A stretch of 64,000 nucleotides of DNA from Berkiella sp963829835 (GTDB lineage Bacteria > Pseudomonadota > Gammaproteobacteria > Berkiellales > Berkiellaceae): positions 124,001 through 188,000 of the forward strand of contig CAWHKC010000003.1 of NCBI GenBank assembly GCA_963829835.1, in the 5' to 3' direction. The position numbers and the translations under genes are program-made. Below the pieces are notes generated by a model. It was not told the DNA's origin. It made no database searches and saw only the letters and a list, made by a program, of their open reading frames with translations. The stretch's first letter is position 1. The number at the start of each line of letters is the position of its first letter. Shown here in pieces: positions 43,000 to 51,332 of the stretch.

Positions 43000-45900
43000 A
43001 TGAGTAACAATGAATTCGACCAGATGATGCCATTAATCAATAATGACGACCCTTTCGTTAAGGAGGGGGTCGCTTTCTTATTAAAGGACTTTTTACAAGC
43101 TTTTTATCAGAACTTTTTTACAGCAAAGCCAAGTGAACCTCACTATCAGCCGACATTAGTAAAGACCAATGAACACTTCGATGAAGGCATAGAAAAAAAA
43201 TGGATAAAAAATAGCAATCTTCAACTTAATATCAGTGAAAACGAATGGAATATTGCAAAAAATATCATGGCAGAGATGGCGCTTAACAACCCCTATCCGT
43301 TTAAAATTTCAAGGAAGCAATGGAGCGCACAATATCCTGAGCTAAAGCACTCTTTTATTGTGATTAATACACCAGAGGGTCCCAAATTAGGGTGTTTACC
43401 CAGATCAAAAACGGAAGGCGTTTTAACCTATGGTAAAAAAGGTTGTATAAAAATAGTGAAATGGCAAGATGGTTCAGAAGATATCGTAAAGATCGAACCT
43501 GAAAAAGCCAATGCACATAAAGCAATATTAGAAAAACTTGATATTTATATAGATTCCTTTACGCAAAAACGCCCAAAGATGACACCATGGATCACCGGTA
43601 AAACAAAAGTTAAAGGGATCCAAAATAAACAATACACGATTTTAAAGAGAGTCAAGGGTGACAACCTTAAAAATTATCTGAGTCAAACACCACAAGATCT
43701 CAACCAGAAACATACAATTGCTCTAAGTTGTGCCAAGGCACTGCAAGCGCTTCATATTAAACGATTAGTTCATGGCGATATTCATCCTGGCAATATCATA
43801 CTTTCAAAAGACGCAAATCAATTTAATGCTTCAATTATTGATTTTGATGAGTTACAAGAAATACCTGAAGGTGAAGACAAGGTTGTACTTGGAAAAGCTA
43901 TCGGTTCTAGAAGTTATATGGCACCTGAAGTTGGTCAATGGCATTATCCAGCCAAGGAAGATAAAAGCAAAGGCCATTGGGTAAAGCAAGAGGGTGTTCT
44001 TTCCTTAGCCTCTGATGTTTACTCACTGGGTAAAATGTTTGAAAAAGACTTTGGACTAGGTGGTATTGATAGCCCAAGCTATGACTTGATCCAAAAGATG
44101 ACATCGCAGGATCCTGCCAATAGACCTTCTATTCAAGATGTTGTTGAAAAATTAAATGTCATTAACACGCATTCTCACAGTGCACCAATGACTATTTCAG
44201 TTGGCCAAGCACTTTTAATGATGATAGACCACTATCAAAATACGGATCCTGCAAAAGTTCAAAAGCTGAAAAAATTATACTTGCTTGGAACGAGAACGCA
44301 AGAAGACAATAAATTGCTTGAACAATTAAAAAATGATCCTTATTTAAAATCATTTGCTGTTTCTGACCTTCCTCGGGTTATTAATGAAGATGCTTCAAGA
44401 CGCTATTTTGAAACACATTTAAATTTTGAGACCATGAAAGCGGGGCTTAAAAACACGCCATTAGAAACTATTAAAGCACATTATAATAGTATTTTAGAGA
44501 CTTTTTCTGAATTGGGTGGTGATATTGACCCGAAAAAATTTAAAGATACAGGCGAACGTGTATTAATCCGTGACTATGAAAGTGAAATGAAGCAAAGAAT
44601 AAAAGACGGAAAAAAACCAGAGGATCTGATTAAGGGAATTAGTAAAAAAGACCAAGATGAATTAGACAGACTGTTTTCAGGAGAATTCACTGCAAAAGAT
44701 AATGACATGTTTAAAGAATATGCTGATTTAATTGCTCGAATAAAAGGATCTGAGCATCTTTCAAATGAAGATAAAGAAAAGGCTTTAATGATTATTAAAT
44801 CGACACGCTTATCCATGATCATCGGAAATAAAATTAGTGAATATATGGATTTAGGGACCTATGAAGGTTCTGATATTCCAGGGAACACTATTTACAAAGG
44901 AGGCATTTATGATGATCAAAACCGTGGGCGCATTCCAAAGGATGCTGGACAAAGCACTGTTGGCTCTTCTCATATGGGTATTTTGCATGGACACATGCCA
45001 CTATCAAAGGATGACATAGCCTATACCGATCATGCCTTTCAATATTTTAAACCTAGCGACCGCTCAACCTATGTCAATGGTGCAGACTGGGTGGATCATG
45101 CCATGGGGCAAAAAGTACATCCCTTTGTGAACTCCATTTCGGGAACTTTATTAGCACAGCTTAGGATGATGCTGAAATTACATCAAGATAAAAAATTAAC
45201 CTTAAATGACAAACAGAAACTGCAAGATTATATCAAATGCATGATTTCAACGATGAGTTATATTAGTGGTGGTCACTCTTTACTTGAATTCACTGGCCCC
45301 CTTCTTTTAAAAGAAATCAAAGAAGCCTTTGGATTTATACCTGGATTTAATGACATTTCAATGGAGTCACTCTTTCTTAGCAACAATGATAAAGCATTTG
45401 ATAAAGCTTTAGACGATACGATTGAGTATAATAACCAAAATATTCAAAAAGAAAAATTGAAAAGAGAATTAAAAGCAAGGCAACCCAAATCAAAACTTCC
45501 AAACAGTGATGATATCAATGGTGAACCAACACTGCATCTTGTCGCTAAAGAAGGCTCAGCTTTTGAAGCTAAAGAATTATTGGAAGCTGGGGCTTCTCCT
45601 TTCGTTGTGAACTCACAAGATAAATCCGCTTTGGATATAGCTGAATTTTATGGACATACTAATGTTGCTTTGCAGATGATACTTCATGCGCAAAAGAATC
45701 AAAAAAACACCAGCAAAATTGCTAAGGTGCTCGCTAAATATCCTGAGTTGAATAAAGCTAAAACTGAATATGATGCGTATAAAGATCAATATGAAGCTGC
45801 GTTTAACAACTTACCTGCCATGATTGATAAGTTAAAGGATGAAGCTAACAAGCTCAATCCTACTGCAACAAAAAGTGAGATCCACAAGATTCTTGCCATG

Positions 45901-47511
45901 AACGATAAGCTTTCAGAAGAACTCACAAAAGTGGAATTCGCCTTGTCTGAAGCAAGCAAAATGTTGGGGTTCTCAAGTCCATTTTCAACTGAAGTTAAAA
46001 AATTAAAAGCGCTTCAACAAGCTTACAAACCAGTGATGGAAAACATGGATAGGCTACGTGAGAAGATGGAGAGCATGCCAGAAGATGCCATCAATCCTCA
46101 TGCAACCTTACCTGCTGTGCCAACATTGAATCCTGTGACTATTTTAAATCAATTTAAGCAATATACATCAACGCCTTTGAAAAAGGGTTCACCCAAAAGA
46201 GTTTTGCCTGAAGATTACTCATTTTTAAAGAGTGACAACATTTATCAAACGCCAGGCTTAGTTGCCTTAATGCAAGAAGCAAGCAATGAAAATCTTGAAG
46301 AGTTAGTGTCATTTAAACCAGAGCGTGCATTACTACATGAAGTTAGCGCTTATGTGACGGTAATGATTAAATCTGAAGATGAAAAAGCAAGAAATGATAC
46401 CATTAAACAGGTAGTACAAAATCTGAATCCTATTGTGAGCAAAAAGCTTGGTGGTCTTCATAAAAAGATCCATAACAAAGTGGAAGAGGATGTAAAAGCC
46501 ATACTTAATGGCAAAGCTAAAGGTTCGCATGAACTGCGTAAGATAATTGATAATGCCAAAAAAGTTAAATTGCCTTGCGATTATTGCAAGGAAATAGATA
46601 GCGTCGAAAAATTAGCCATTGAAATGACCACTCAAAAAAGGTATTCCAAAAAGTTAGCACAGGAAATGAGCGCATTAGTTAGCGACCATTTCAAAACACA
46701 TCCCTTCTATCAATACAAATCACCAGCAGAGAAAGGGCAGCCAGTTGTTATGTTTGCCAGTGGTGGTCAAGCTTCTGGTAAAGGCGTCTTAGTTGCTAAT
46801 TTATTACATCAAGCACAAAAAGAAGGATTTAATCCTCAAAACTTTGTGTATTTAAATAATGATTCTTATAAAGAATTGTTAAAAACATCGGAAATGGATC
46901 CTACTTTGTTTTCACAATTAACGCATGTGGAAGCTAAAATAATTAGAGATAAAGCTTTTAAGGATGCAAAAGACAAGAACATGAATCTCTTGTTGGATCA
47001 AGTAACGATCAGTAGATCAGCAACCAACGATGCGCTGAAAAAAGACGGCATCGTCAAAGGAGTGGTTGTATCTACTCAAGTTGAGAATGCGATTGCGCGG
47101 TCATTTGAAAGAGCAGAGCAAACAGGCCGTTATGAAGACACAACTAATTTGTTACAATGTCATCAACACTCACCTCAGCTTGCGCTTGAATATGCAACTT
47201 CGCAAAAAGGGAAAAATATCCATCTTGATTTCTTTGACAACAATGTCCCCCAAGGAAGCACTCCTAATTTATTTTTGGAGATGAATTGCAAACAAGGTGT
47301 GGTCACCGTTCATGACAAAGCGTTGTTAAAAGAATATTTGAAGAAGCAATTTATTAACACAAATGCTAAAACCTATAAAGATATTTATTCAGCTGATCTT
47401 TCATTTGATAGTAAACTTGAACAATCAGTGGATGTTTATCTTGAAAAGTTGAGAGCAGAAGGTTATGAAGTCAATATTCCTGGTAATAAACTTAAAGTAG
47501 CAATGCCATAA
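43000..47511 (+). CDS. Giant kinase-like / ankyrin / zeta-toxin-like multidomain protein (candidate effector)
   Basis: A 1503-residue protein, not a known single family. Residues about 150-400 form a eukaryote-like kinase domain: IVKIE with Lys164, catalytic loop HGDIHPGN (D260, N265), IDFDE (D281; DFD instead of DFG), APE at 308-310 and a later WSL-type stretch ASDVYSLGKMF. Residues about 440-835 are unrecognised (with WVDHAMGQKVHPFVNSISGT). Two ankyrin-like repeats follow at 840-897 (LLEAGASPFV, ALDIAEFYGH). A helical, coiled-coil-prone region spans about 905-1050. The end is a zeta-toxin-like P-loop domain: G1255-GQASGKG with Lys1261, LNNDSYKEL, LLDQVTISRS and Arg-rich ARSFERAEQTGRY. No signal peptide is seen. 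Ankyrin plus kinase plus zeta points to a host-directed effector, which is inference. Confidence 0.72.
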   Translation: MSNNEFDQMMPLINNDDPFVKEGVAFLLKDFLQAFYQNFFTAKPSEPHYQPTLVKTNEHFDEGIEKKWIKNSNLQLNISENEWNIAKNIMAEMALNNPYPFKISRKQWSAQYPELKHSFIVINTPEGPKLGCLPRSKTEGVLTYGKKGCIKIVKWQDGSEDIVKIEPEKANAHKAILEKLDIYIDSFTQKRPKMTPWITGKTKVKGIQNKQYTILKRVKGDNLKNYLSQTPQDLNQKHTIALSCAKALQALHIKRLVHGDIHPGNIILSKDANQFNASIIDFDELQEIPEGEDKVVLGKAIGSRSYMAPEVGQWHYPAKEDKSKGHWVKQEGVLSLASDVYSLGKMFEKDFGLGGIDSPSYDLIQKMTSQDPANRPSIQDVVEKLNVINTHSHSAPMTISVGQALLMMIDHYQNTDPAKVQKLKKLYLLGTRTQEDNKLLEQLKNDPYLKSFAVSDLPRVINEDASRRYFETHLNFETMKAGLKNTPLETIKAHYNSILETFSELGGDIDPKKFKDTGERVLIRDYESEMKQRIKDGKKPEDLIKGISKKDQDELDRLFSGEFTAKDNDMFKEYADLIARIKGSEHLSNEDKEKALMIIKSTRLSMIIGNKISEYMDLGTYEGSDIPGNTIYKGGIYDDQNRGRIPKDAGQSTVGSSHMGILHGHMPLSKDDIAYTDHAFQYFKPSDRSTYVNGADWVDHAMGQKVHPFVNSISGTLLAQLRMMLKLHQDKKLTLNDKQKLQDYIKCMISTMSYISGGHSLLEFTGPLLLKEIKEAFGFIPGFNDISMESLFLSNNDKAFDKALDDTIEYNNQNIQKEKLKRELKARQPKSKLPNSDDINGEPTLHLVAKEGSAFEAKELLEAGASPFVVNSQDKSALDIAEFYGHTNVALQMILHAQKNQKNTSKIAKVLAKYPELNKAKTEYDAYKDQYEAAFNNLPAMIDKLKDEANKLNPTATKSEIHKILAMNDKLSEELTKVEFALSEASKMLGFSSPFSTEVKKLKALQQAYKPVMENMDRLREKMESMPEDAINPHATLPAVPTLNPVTILNQFKQYTSTPLKKGSPKRVLPEDYSFLKSDNIYQTPGLVALMQEASNENLEELVSFKPERALLHEVSAYVTVMIKSEDEKARNDTIKQVVQNLNPIVSKKLGGLHKKIHNKVEEDVKAILNGKAKGSHELRKIIDNAKKVKLPCDYCKEIDSVEKLAIEMTTQKRYSKKLAQEMSALVSDHFKTHPFYQYKSPAEKGQPVVMFASGGQASGKGVLVANLLHQAQKEGFNPQNFVYLNNDSYKELLKTSEMDPTLFSQLTHVEAKIIRDKAFKDAKDKNMNLLLDQVTISRSATNDALKKDGIVKGVVVSTQVENAIARSFERAEQTGRYEDTTNLLQCHQHSPQLALEYATSQKGKNIHLDFFDNNVPQGSTPNLFLEMNCKQGVVTVHDKALLKEYLKKQFINTNAKTYKDIYSADLSFDSKLEQSVDVYLEKLRAEGYEVNIPGNKLKVAMP

Positions 47512-47539
47512 GGCAGAAAATAGTTTTAAAGGAGACTCT

Positions 47540-47752
47540 ATGAGTTATTTTTCATCAAAAGACAAAAAGCAACCATCCATTTTGAATTTGCTGAATAGTT
47601 TGGATGTGATCCCTTATCAGCAATTGCCAGATAATTTGAAAAAAATGGCATCTGACATTGAGAGCCGAGAGAAAAGAGTGACATCAGTTGATACTGAGGA
47701 TTCTAATTTGTCAGCTGAACAATTACAAAAAATGCTTAAAGCTAATAAATAG
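47540..47752 (+). CDS. Small 70-residue protein between two effector-like genes
   Basis: Unknown. It has a good ribosome binding site (AAAGGAGA before ATG 47540) and starts 28 bases after the giant gene's stop and ends 18 bases before the SidE-PDE-like gene, so all three probably share a transcript. It is hydrophilic with no signal peptide. The C-terminal half (LSAEQLQKMLKANK) looks helical. It could be a chaperone or antitoxin-like partner, but no motif proves this. Coding is supported by its start signal and spacing only. Confidence 0.6.
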   Translation: MSYFSSKDKKQPSILNLLNSLDVIPYQQLPDNLKKMASDIESREKRVTSVDTEDSNLSAEQLQKMLKANK

Positions 47753-47770
47753 ATTGGAAAGTGTGATATT

Positions 47771-48793
47771 ATGTTAAGTGTATTAAATCAGAATAATGAT
47801 AAATCAGTCGAAGTTGCACCCGCTCAAGATGGCACTCGGATAATTTTTAGTATACCCACTTTTCAATTGAGTTTTAAATTTTTCTGGACAAAAGAAAGCA
47901 GTGTTTTTGCTGAAGTTTTACAGACAATTGCCAATACTATCATCAATCAAGCATACAAATTAACGCCTGAGGTTTTTTTTGAGGCTAAATATAATGATGA
48001 GACAGTTCAGTTATATCATCCCAATCACGATACAACGCATGCAATAAGACAAATGATCTATGGGCAAAGATATTTAGAATTAACAGAAATCCATGGTCAA
48101 AAGATCTGGATGGATACCTTAAAAGAATGCACGCCTGAGGAAATTGCTTGCATGTTACTGGCCTTTTATTGCTTAAGGATTGGCAGAATCACGGAAGAAG
48201 GCGTCCATCAGCATACCTTGCGTTCGGCACAATTATTTGAATTATTAGCAACTCAATTAGGTTTTATTGATTTGTTGGTAGCAAATATTAAAGCAGCAAT
48301 GCATGATAGTAAACCAACTCTTGCTGATAAGCATCGTTACAATGGTTTTGCGGGAACATCCGAAGTTCAATTTAGAAAGGCTTTGCTCGTTCATAAATTG
48401 GTTGAAATCGTTCATCGTGTTGATTTAGTTAGATGCTGGGACTCCAAAGGTGAATTAAAATTCCAAGTGATTCGAGATCCTCTGGTGAAAGCCTTAACGG
48501 GTCTGTTAGGGGATGAAGCATTGGCCAAAAGAGTGGCTATTGAATTTATGAACTATGCTTGCCGCTTATGTGTTGAAACTGGCAATAAGGTGAATCTTAA
48601 AGAGTTAGGTTTTGAGCACCCTAAATATGATAAAGGATTAAAAATACAGTCTACAAAACGGGTGGATGCGTGCATCGAGAGGCTTTTAAGTTTACGGCCA
48701 CCGATCCTTGAAGAATCGACAAAGGAACTTGAAGTAATGGCCCGTTCTCCATTGCACCGACCGACAATCAAAAAAGCTAAAACTACTTTGTAA
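47771..48793 (+). CDS. SidE-type phosphodiesterase-domain protein (candidate effector)
   Basis: A 340-residue cytoplasm-type protein resembling the PDE domain of Legionella SidE-family effectors, which handles ADP-ribosylated ubiquitin, and of the DupA/DupB deubiquitinases. The His-rich motif YHPNHDTTHAIRQM (His86 and His90) and the later HRVDLVRCWD (His215, Asp218) match the positions of the catalytic region as I recall them. There is no mono-ADP-ribosyltransferase domain, so it cannot perform the whole SidE reaction; a role in removing or processing phosphoribosyl-ubiquitin is an inference. The C-terminus has an acidic patch (LEESTKELE) before a basic end, similar to Dot/Icm E-block signals. 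GTGTGA is the only upstream ribosome-site candidate. Confidence 0.68.
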   Translation: MLSVLNQNNDKSVEVAPAQDGTRIIFSIPTFQLSFKFFWTKESSVFAEVLQTIANTIINQAYKLTPEVFFEAKYNDETVQLYHPNHDTTHAIRQMIYGQRYLELTEIHGQKIWMDTLKECTPEEIACMLLAFYCLRIGRITEEGVHQHTLRSAQLFELLATQLGFIDLLVANIKAAMHDSKPTLADKHRYNGFAGTSEVQFRKALLVHKLVEIVHRVDLVRCWDSKGELKFQVIRDPLVKALTGLLGDEALAKRVAIEFMNYACRLCVETGNKVNLKELGFEHPKYDKGLKIQSTKRVDACIERLLSLRPPILEESTKELEVMARSPLHRPTIKKAKTTL

Positions 48794-48824
48794 TAATTCA
48801 TTTCATCCTATGCGATAATAGGGG

Positions 48825-51332
48825 ATGGACAAAGAATTAGTTAATTACCTTGCAAATTCAGCAACCTTGATCGCACCTTCAAGGCGACTTGCAACGCGTT
48901 TACGGCAGGATATAAATGCTGAGTTAGCAAAAAATCTTAACGTGTGGGCAACACCACGGATATTTGCCTTAGATGATTGGTTTCATGCGCTATGGGATCA
49001 ACTAGAAATGACGGGCGCTATTGGACAGCAACTTCTTAATCAAACCCAATCGTTATTGCGGTTAGAAGATATTATAGCCCAATCAAATAGTGGTAAGGCT
49101 CTTTTAAGGCAGCATCTTGCCGCTAAAACAGCACTTGAAGCTTGGAATAATCTGCATCAATGGCGCATTCAAGATAATATTGAGCACCCACCTGAAAATA
49201 TTGATCAAGGGGCTTTTCAAGAATGGGCGTTAGCTTACCGAAACTGGTTAGAAGAAAATCAGTGTATTGATAATGCACAACTCACCACAACGTTATTACC
49301 TTTTTTGCTAGAAACCGATAACAAGTCGCTTCAAAGTGTTTCACCCTCAAAATGTTTAATATTATATGGTTTTGAAGAATTATCACCCTTATATCAGCAT
49401 TTTTTTGACACCCTCAAGCGAGATGATTGGCAGATTATTTATCAAGAGCCTCACCGCATTATCCCAGAAAAAAAGGTGAGAGTCGCTTTTAGTGACCAAG
49501 AATCAGAATGTAAAGCAGCAGCTAAATGGGCCAAAGAGCTTGTTGAAATGGGCAAAGAAAATATTGCTATTGTAGTGCCCAATTTGGCGGATATGCGTAG
49601 CAAAATGGATGGTATTTTCAGAGAATCATTTGATCCTTGCCACATTCTAAACCCTGTCCTTGCAGTCTGTTCGCATTTCAATATCTCTGCTGCAACACCC
49701 TTAATTCAATATCCCATTGTTTTTGAAGCGTTAGGATGTTTAGCCTTTGATAAAGGAAGTCTTACCTCTGTTTTTATCAAGGCAAGTGAAAATGAGGGCA
49801 TGGCCAGCGCCCTTTTAGTCAAGAACTCTCAAGAGCAAAACTATAGTAGCTGGGCTACCATTTTTAGAGAAGTTTTGGCATTGTTTGGTTGGCCGGGAGA
49901 GCGCCCCTTAAATAGTGTTGAATATCAAATTGTAAAGCGCTTTGATGAACTGTTAAATGAAATGATGTTATGTGATTGCATATTAGCCCCTGTAAATTAT
50001 TATCAGGCCTTAAGTACCTTACAAAAAATGGCATCCAATGTACCCTTTCAAGCTGAAAATAAAGGGGCTCCGATACAAATATTGGGATTGTTAGAAGCAG
50101 CAGGCCAAACCTATGACTATCTATGGGTGATGGGATTACATAGCGAAGCGTGGCCGCCTAATCCTTCTCCTAATCCTTTTATATCCATTGAATTACAACG
50201 CTCACTTGGAATGCCGCATGCAGGTGCCCTAAGAGAAATGGAATATGCCAATAAAGTGACAAATCGTTTTAAACAAAGCGCAACAGAAATTATTTTTAGT
50301 TATCCGCTTCAAGATAAAGAAAAAGAACTCACCGTTAGTGAACTTATTCGCGACGTTCCTCTTAATTCAGATCCGATGTCTCATGATTTGCTCAAATGTG
50401 AACATTTATTTGAGACGATAGTTCTTGATATGATTCAAGATGATAAAGCACCTACCCTTGAACAAAATGAAGACATTCGAGGATCAGCGAGTCTTTTAGA
50501 AATGCAAGCTGCTTGTCCGTTTAAAGCTTTTGCCAGTTTAAGATTAAAACTAAGACAACCCATTGAGCAAGAAGTTTGGTTGCAGCCCCACCAACAAGGT
50601 ACGTTATTACATCGGATATTAGAGGAGTTTTGGCAACAAGAGCCAGAGCTTGAAAAGGTAATAGCTTTATCAGATGCAACTTTATTGCAAAAAATATCAT
50701 TGTTAATTGATAAGCATTTAAAAAAGATCCTAAGCCCTGAGGCACCACTGCCTTATGTTGCTGTTGAAAAAAATCGTTTAACAATGATATTGCTAGACTA
50801 TTTACAGCTTGAAAAACAAAGAACCCCGTTTACGGTAATTGCCACGGAAAAGAAAACGCAGTTTTCATTGGGTGGGATCCCGTTCTCCATTCGTTTGGAT
50901 AGAATAGATAAGACTCATTCAGGTGATATTGTCATTATGGATTACAAAACGGGCCAATTTAAATTGTCTGATATTTGGGGGAGGCGAGCTAAGTCACCAC
51001 AATTACCCCTTTATTTCATTGCAAGCGATAGTTTAAAACCCAATGCATTGGTTGTTGCTAAACTCAATGGTCAAGCTTGTCAATTTGATGGTCTGGATGA
51101 GGAGAATGCTGGGATCCCAGGTTTACTTTCTCTGGATAAGCTAAAAGAAGAGGATATCCCAAAGCAATGGGCGGATTTAAAACCCTATTGGCATGAACAT
51201 TTGCAAGCACAAGCCAGTGATTTTAAAGCAGGAAAGGCGGAAGTGTCGCCACTGCAAGGTGGATTAACCTGTGCTTATTGTCATTTGAGTGCTTTATGTC
51301 GGATCCATGATGGAAAGCTAGAAGATGAGTGA
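48825..51332 (+). CDS. AddB-like PD-(D/E)XK nuclease, probable DNA repair protein
   Basis: An 835-residue protein of the helicase-inactive AddB-like family found next to AddA-like helicases. The N-terminal part starts SATLIAPSRRLATRLRQDINAEL. The C-terminal nuclease domain has the PD-(D/E)XK core IRLDRIDK ... IVIMDYKTGQ. Four Cys needed for a stabilising iron-sulfur cluster are present: one in LLEMQAACPFKAF (about residue 564) and three in CAYCHLSALC near the end. With its partner it would unwind and resect double-strand breaks before RecA loading, in place of RecBCD. It overlaps the partner by eight bases. Its start is assigned to ATG 48825. Confidence 0.86.
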   Translation: MDKELVNYLANSATLIAPSRRLATRLRQDINAELAKNLNVWATPRIFALDDWFHALWDQLEMTGAIGQQLLNQTQSLLRLEDIIAQSNSGKALLRQHLAAKTALEAWNNLHQWRIQDNIEHPPENIDQGAFQEWALAYRNWLEENQCIDNAQLTTTLLPFLLETDNKSLQSVSPSKCLILYGFEELSPLYQHFFDTLKRDDWQIIYQEPHRIIPEKKVRVAFSDQESECKAAAKWAKELVEMGKENIAIVVPNLADMRSKMDGIFRESFDPCHILNPVLAVCSHFNISAATPLIQYPIVFEALGCLAFDKGSLTSVFIKASENEGMASALLVKNSQEQNYSSWATIFREVLALFGWPGERPLNSVEYQIVKRFDELLNEMMLCDCILAPVNYYQALSTLQKMASNVPFQAENKGAPIQILGLLEAAGQTYDYLWVMGLHSEAWPPNPSPNPFISIELQRSLGMPHAGALREMEYANKVTNRFKQSATEIIFSYPLQDKEKELTVSELIRDVPLNSDPMSHDLLKCEHLFETIVLDMIQDDKAPTLEQNEDIRGSASLLEMQAACPFKAFASLRLKLRQPIEQEVWLQPHQQGTLLHRILEEFWQQEPELEKVIALSDATLLQKISLLIDKHLKKILSPEAPLPYVAVEKNRLTMILLDYLQLEKQRTPFTVIATEKKTQFSLGGIPFSIRLDRIDKTHSGDIVIMDYKTGQFKLSDIWGRRAKSPQLPLYFIASDSLKPNALVVAKLNGQACQFDGLDEENAGIPGLLSLDKLKEEDIPKQWADLKPYWHEHLQAQASDFKAGKAEVSPLQGGLTCAYCHLSALCRIHDGKLEDE

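Noticed and set aside
43000..48793. Zeta-toxin-like domain considered as part of a classical epsilon/zeta toxin-antitoxin module
   Set aside because: The domain is at the end of a 1503-residue multidomain protein and no epsilon-like antitoxin is recognisable; the effector reading is preferred.
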